Assembly (NCBI GenBank): GCA_041671765.1
Contig: JBAZAX010000046.1
Span: 1 to 6,204, forward strand
Direction: 5' to 3'
From: JBAZAX01 sp041671765
Lineage (GTDB): Bacteria; Babelota; Babeliae; Babelales; RVW-14
DNA: 6,204 bases
Below the pieces are notes generated by a model, which did not search any database, was not told where the DNA came from, and was given only the letters and a program-made list of their open reading frames with translations. Both the position numbers and the translations under genes were made by a program. This document shows, one piece after another, positions 5,191-6,204 of the stretch (within the stretch, counting starts at the first letter, position 1; each line of letters starts with the position of its first letter).

Positions 5191-6204
5191 TTATTTTTTA
5201 AACACAAGCAGTTTATTGCTATCCATATGCGCATCCAAAATTTCAACTGTTTTAAAGTACTGAAGTCCAAAATTTATTGTTATATCGATTGTATATAAAT
5301 TGTTATTTACTTCGTTTTGTTCTTTTTTATTGGCGAATTCTAAAACGAGTGTCTTCTTGGTTACATTGCAAAGTATTTTAAAAATATCATCCAGTTTCAT
5401 ATTTTGCTTTGATACGATGTTATTTATTTCTGGACACAAGACTAAGTCGCAAGAAACATTTTTTGACAGGGATGAAAACGGCATAAATAAAGATAAAATT
5501 TTTAAGTTATGTTTTTTTGATGCTTGATACAAATTATCAATTGCCGATTCATCAATATCAGTTGCAATAACATTTGCGCCCTCATGTTCCGCTAAAAATG
5601 AATTCCATCCGGAGCTTGCGTTAATATCGAGAACAGTGTTAGGTCGCTCATTTGTTATAATTTGATAAATATTTTTTTGTTTTTGATTCCAGCTGGAAGT
5701 GTTGTTAAATGGAAGTGGATTATCTTTTGATAAACAAGAATTATTTACTGAAAAGATGTTCATATTAACTACTAGATTATAAAGATATTCACATTGATCT
5801 ACAAAGCTTTTTTTATTGCTCAATTGAATTGCATGAATTTTTTCAGCGGTTTCCCAGGTAGATTGCAAGCTTTTGTTTTTGGAAAGTATTTCGTGTATTT
5901 TTTTATTTAAAATAAACTCATTTGGTTCTTGTAAAATTTGGCGCACTGTTGAATAATTATTTTGTTTAATTAGTTCTATAATTAACAATATTTTATTTAC
6001 GGTGTTTTTTAATCCAGCATCATTCATACTTAGCGGTAATAGCGTTTCTTCATCTCGCATTGTCAGTGTTGTTAAGTCTGAGAATTTTGGTTTGGTATTA
6101 TCAAAAAAAATATTTTGTAATGAGCTGCTTTTTAACGCAAGATTCAAAGAATATAATTTTTCAAAGAGGTTCAAGTGAAAAAGTGTGGCGTCCCTGATCA
6201 TGGA
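5191..6204 (-). CDS. Class I SAM-dependent methyltransferase-like protein, probably 5'-truncated by the window
   Basis: A Rossmann methyltransferase domain lies in the C-terminal half (numbering from the ATG at 6201). SWNQKQKNIYQII (170-182) leads into motif I, TVLDINASSGW (189-199). Then come FLAEHEGANVIATDIDESAI (202-221), whose acidic Asp215/Asp217 would hold the SAM ribose, NLKILSLFMPF (232-242), CDLVLCPE (251-258) as motif IV, and KKTLVLEFA (282-290). From memory, this order resembles large SAM methyltransferases with VLDIGSNTGW-type motif I and a Trp-x(2)-Lys lead-in. Here the first two Gly of motif I are Asn and Ser, so SAM binding may be altered. The N-terminal 150 residues are mainly helical, with no recognised domain. 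The frame stays open to base 6204, and SMIRDA near the start recalls the FRDP-type N-terminus of that family, so the true start is probably off the window. Substrate unknown; no promoter or ribosome site is visible. Confidence 0.7.
   Translation of the reverse strand, partial: SMIRDATLFHLNLFEKLYSLNLALKSSSLQNIFFDNTKPKFSDLTTLTMRDEETLLPLSMNDAGLKNTVNKILLIIELIKQNNYSTVRQILQEPNEFILNKKIHEILSKNKSLQSTWETAEKIHAIQLSNKKSFVDQCEYLYNLVVNMNIFSVNNSCLSKDNPLPFNNTSSWNQKQKNIYQIITNERPNTVLDINASSGWNSFLAEHEGANVIATDIDESAIDNLYQASKKHNLKILSLFMPFSSLSKNVSCDLVLCPEINNIVSKQNMKLDDIFKILCNVTKKTLVLEFANKKEQNEVNNNLYTIDITINFGLQYFKTVEILDAHMDSNKLLVFKK

Noticed and set aside
1..6204. Mobile element, CRISPR array, toxin-antitoxin or defence cassette.
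   Set aside because: No transposase, terminal repeats, regularly spaced repeats, integrase or paired small genes were found; the tRNA has no adjacent integrase or duplicated 3' end.

Overview
The window is ordinary AT-rich bacterial chromosome from a Gram-negative (diderm) organism. The main evidence is a large Omp85/BamA-type outer-membrane protein with a stack of POTRA domains. Bacterial origin is also supported by Shine-Dalgarno sites, sigma70-type promoter boxes and a tRNA-Glu with an encoded CCA end. Low GC, sparse non-operonic genes and a P-loop protein carrying an export signal resemble host-associated lineages such as Candidatus Dependentiae (TM6). That placement is a guess from style, not demonstrated.

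Layout, left to right. (1) Bases 1-666 (+): the C-terminal part of a family-4 glycosyltransferase, cut by the window edge. (2) 784-1059 (+): a small acylphosphatase-fold protein whose two catalytic residues appear replaced, preceded by a candidate extended -10 promoter and followed by a hairpin. (3) 1161-1280 (-): tRNA-Glu(CTC) with an unusually structured 3' trailer. (4) 1281-1410: a divergent control region with a 32-base near-perfect palindrome. (5) 1411-4335 (+): a 974-residue BamA/TamA-family protein with about seven POTRA-like domains and a C-terminal 16-strand-type barrel. (6) 4336-4564: an intergenic region with the best promoter of the window (TTGACA, 16 bases, TGtTAAAAT). (7) 4565-5155 (+): an AAA_28-like P-loop ATPase/kinase fold preceded by a Sec-type signal peptide. 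(8) 5191-6204 (-): a divergent SAM-dependent methyltransferase, convergent with the ATPase and probably running off the right edge.

The genes do not form an obvious operon or pathway; most have their own intergenic region. Two relate to the envelope: the glycosyltransferase (probably surface polysaccharide) and the Omp85 protein (outer-membrane protein insertion). I see no mobile element, CRISPR array, prophage or defence cassette. The items most worth a second look are the apparently exported ATPase, the acylphosphatase homologue lacking its catalytic Arg and Asn, the expanded POTRA array, and two structured non-coding stretches around the tRNA.
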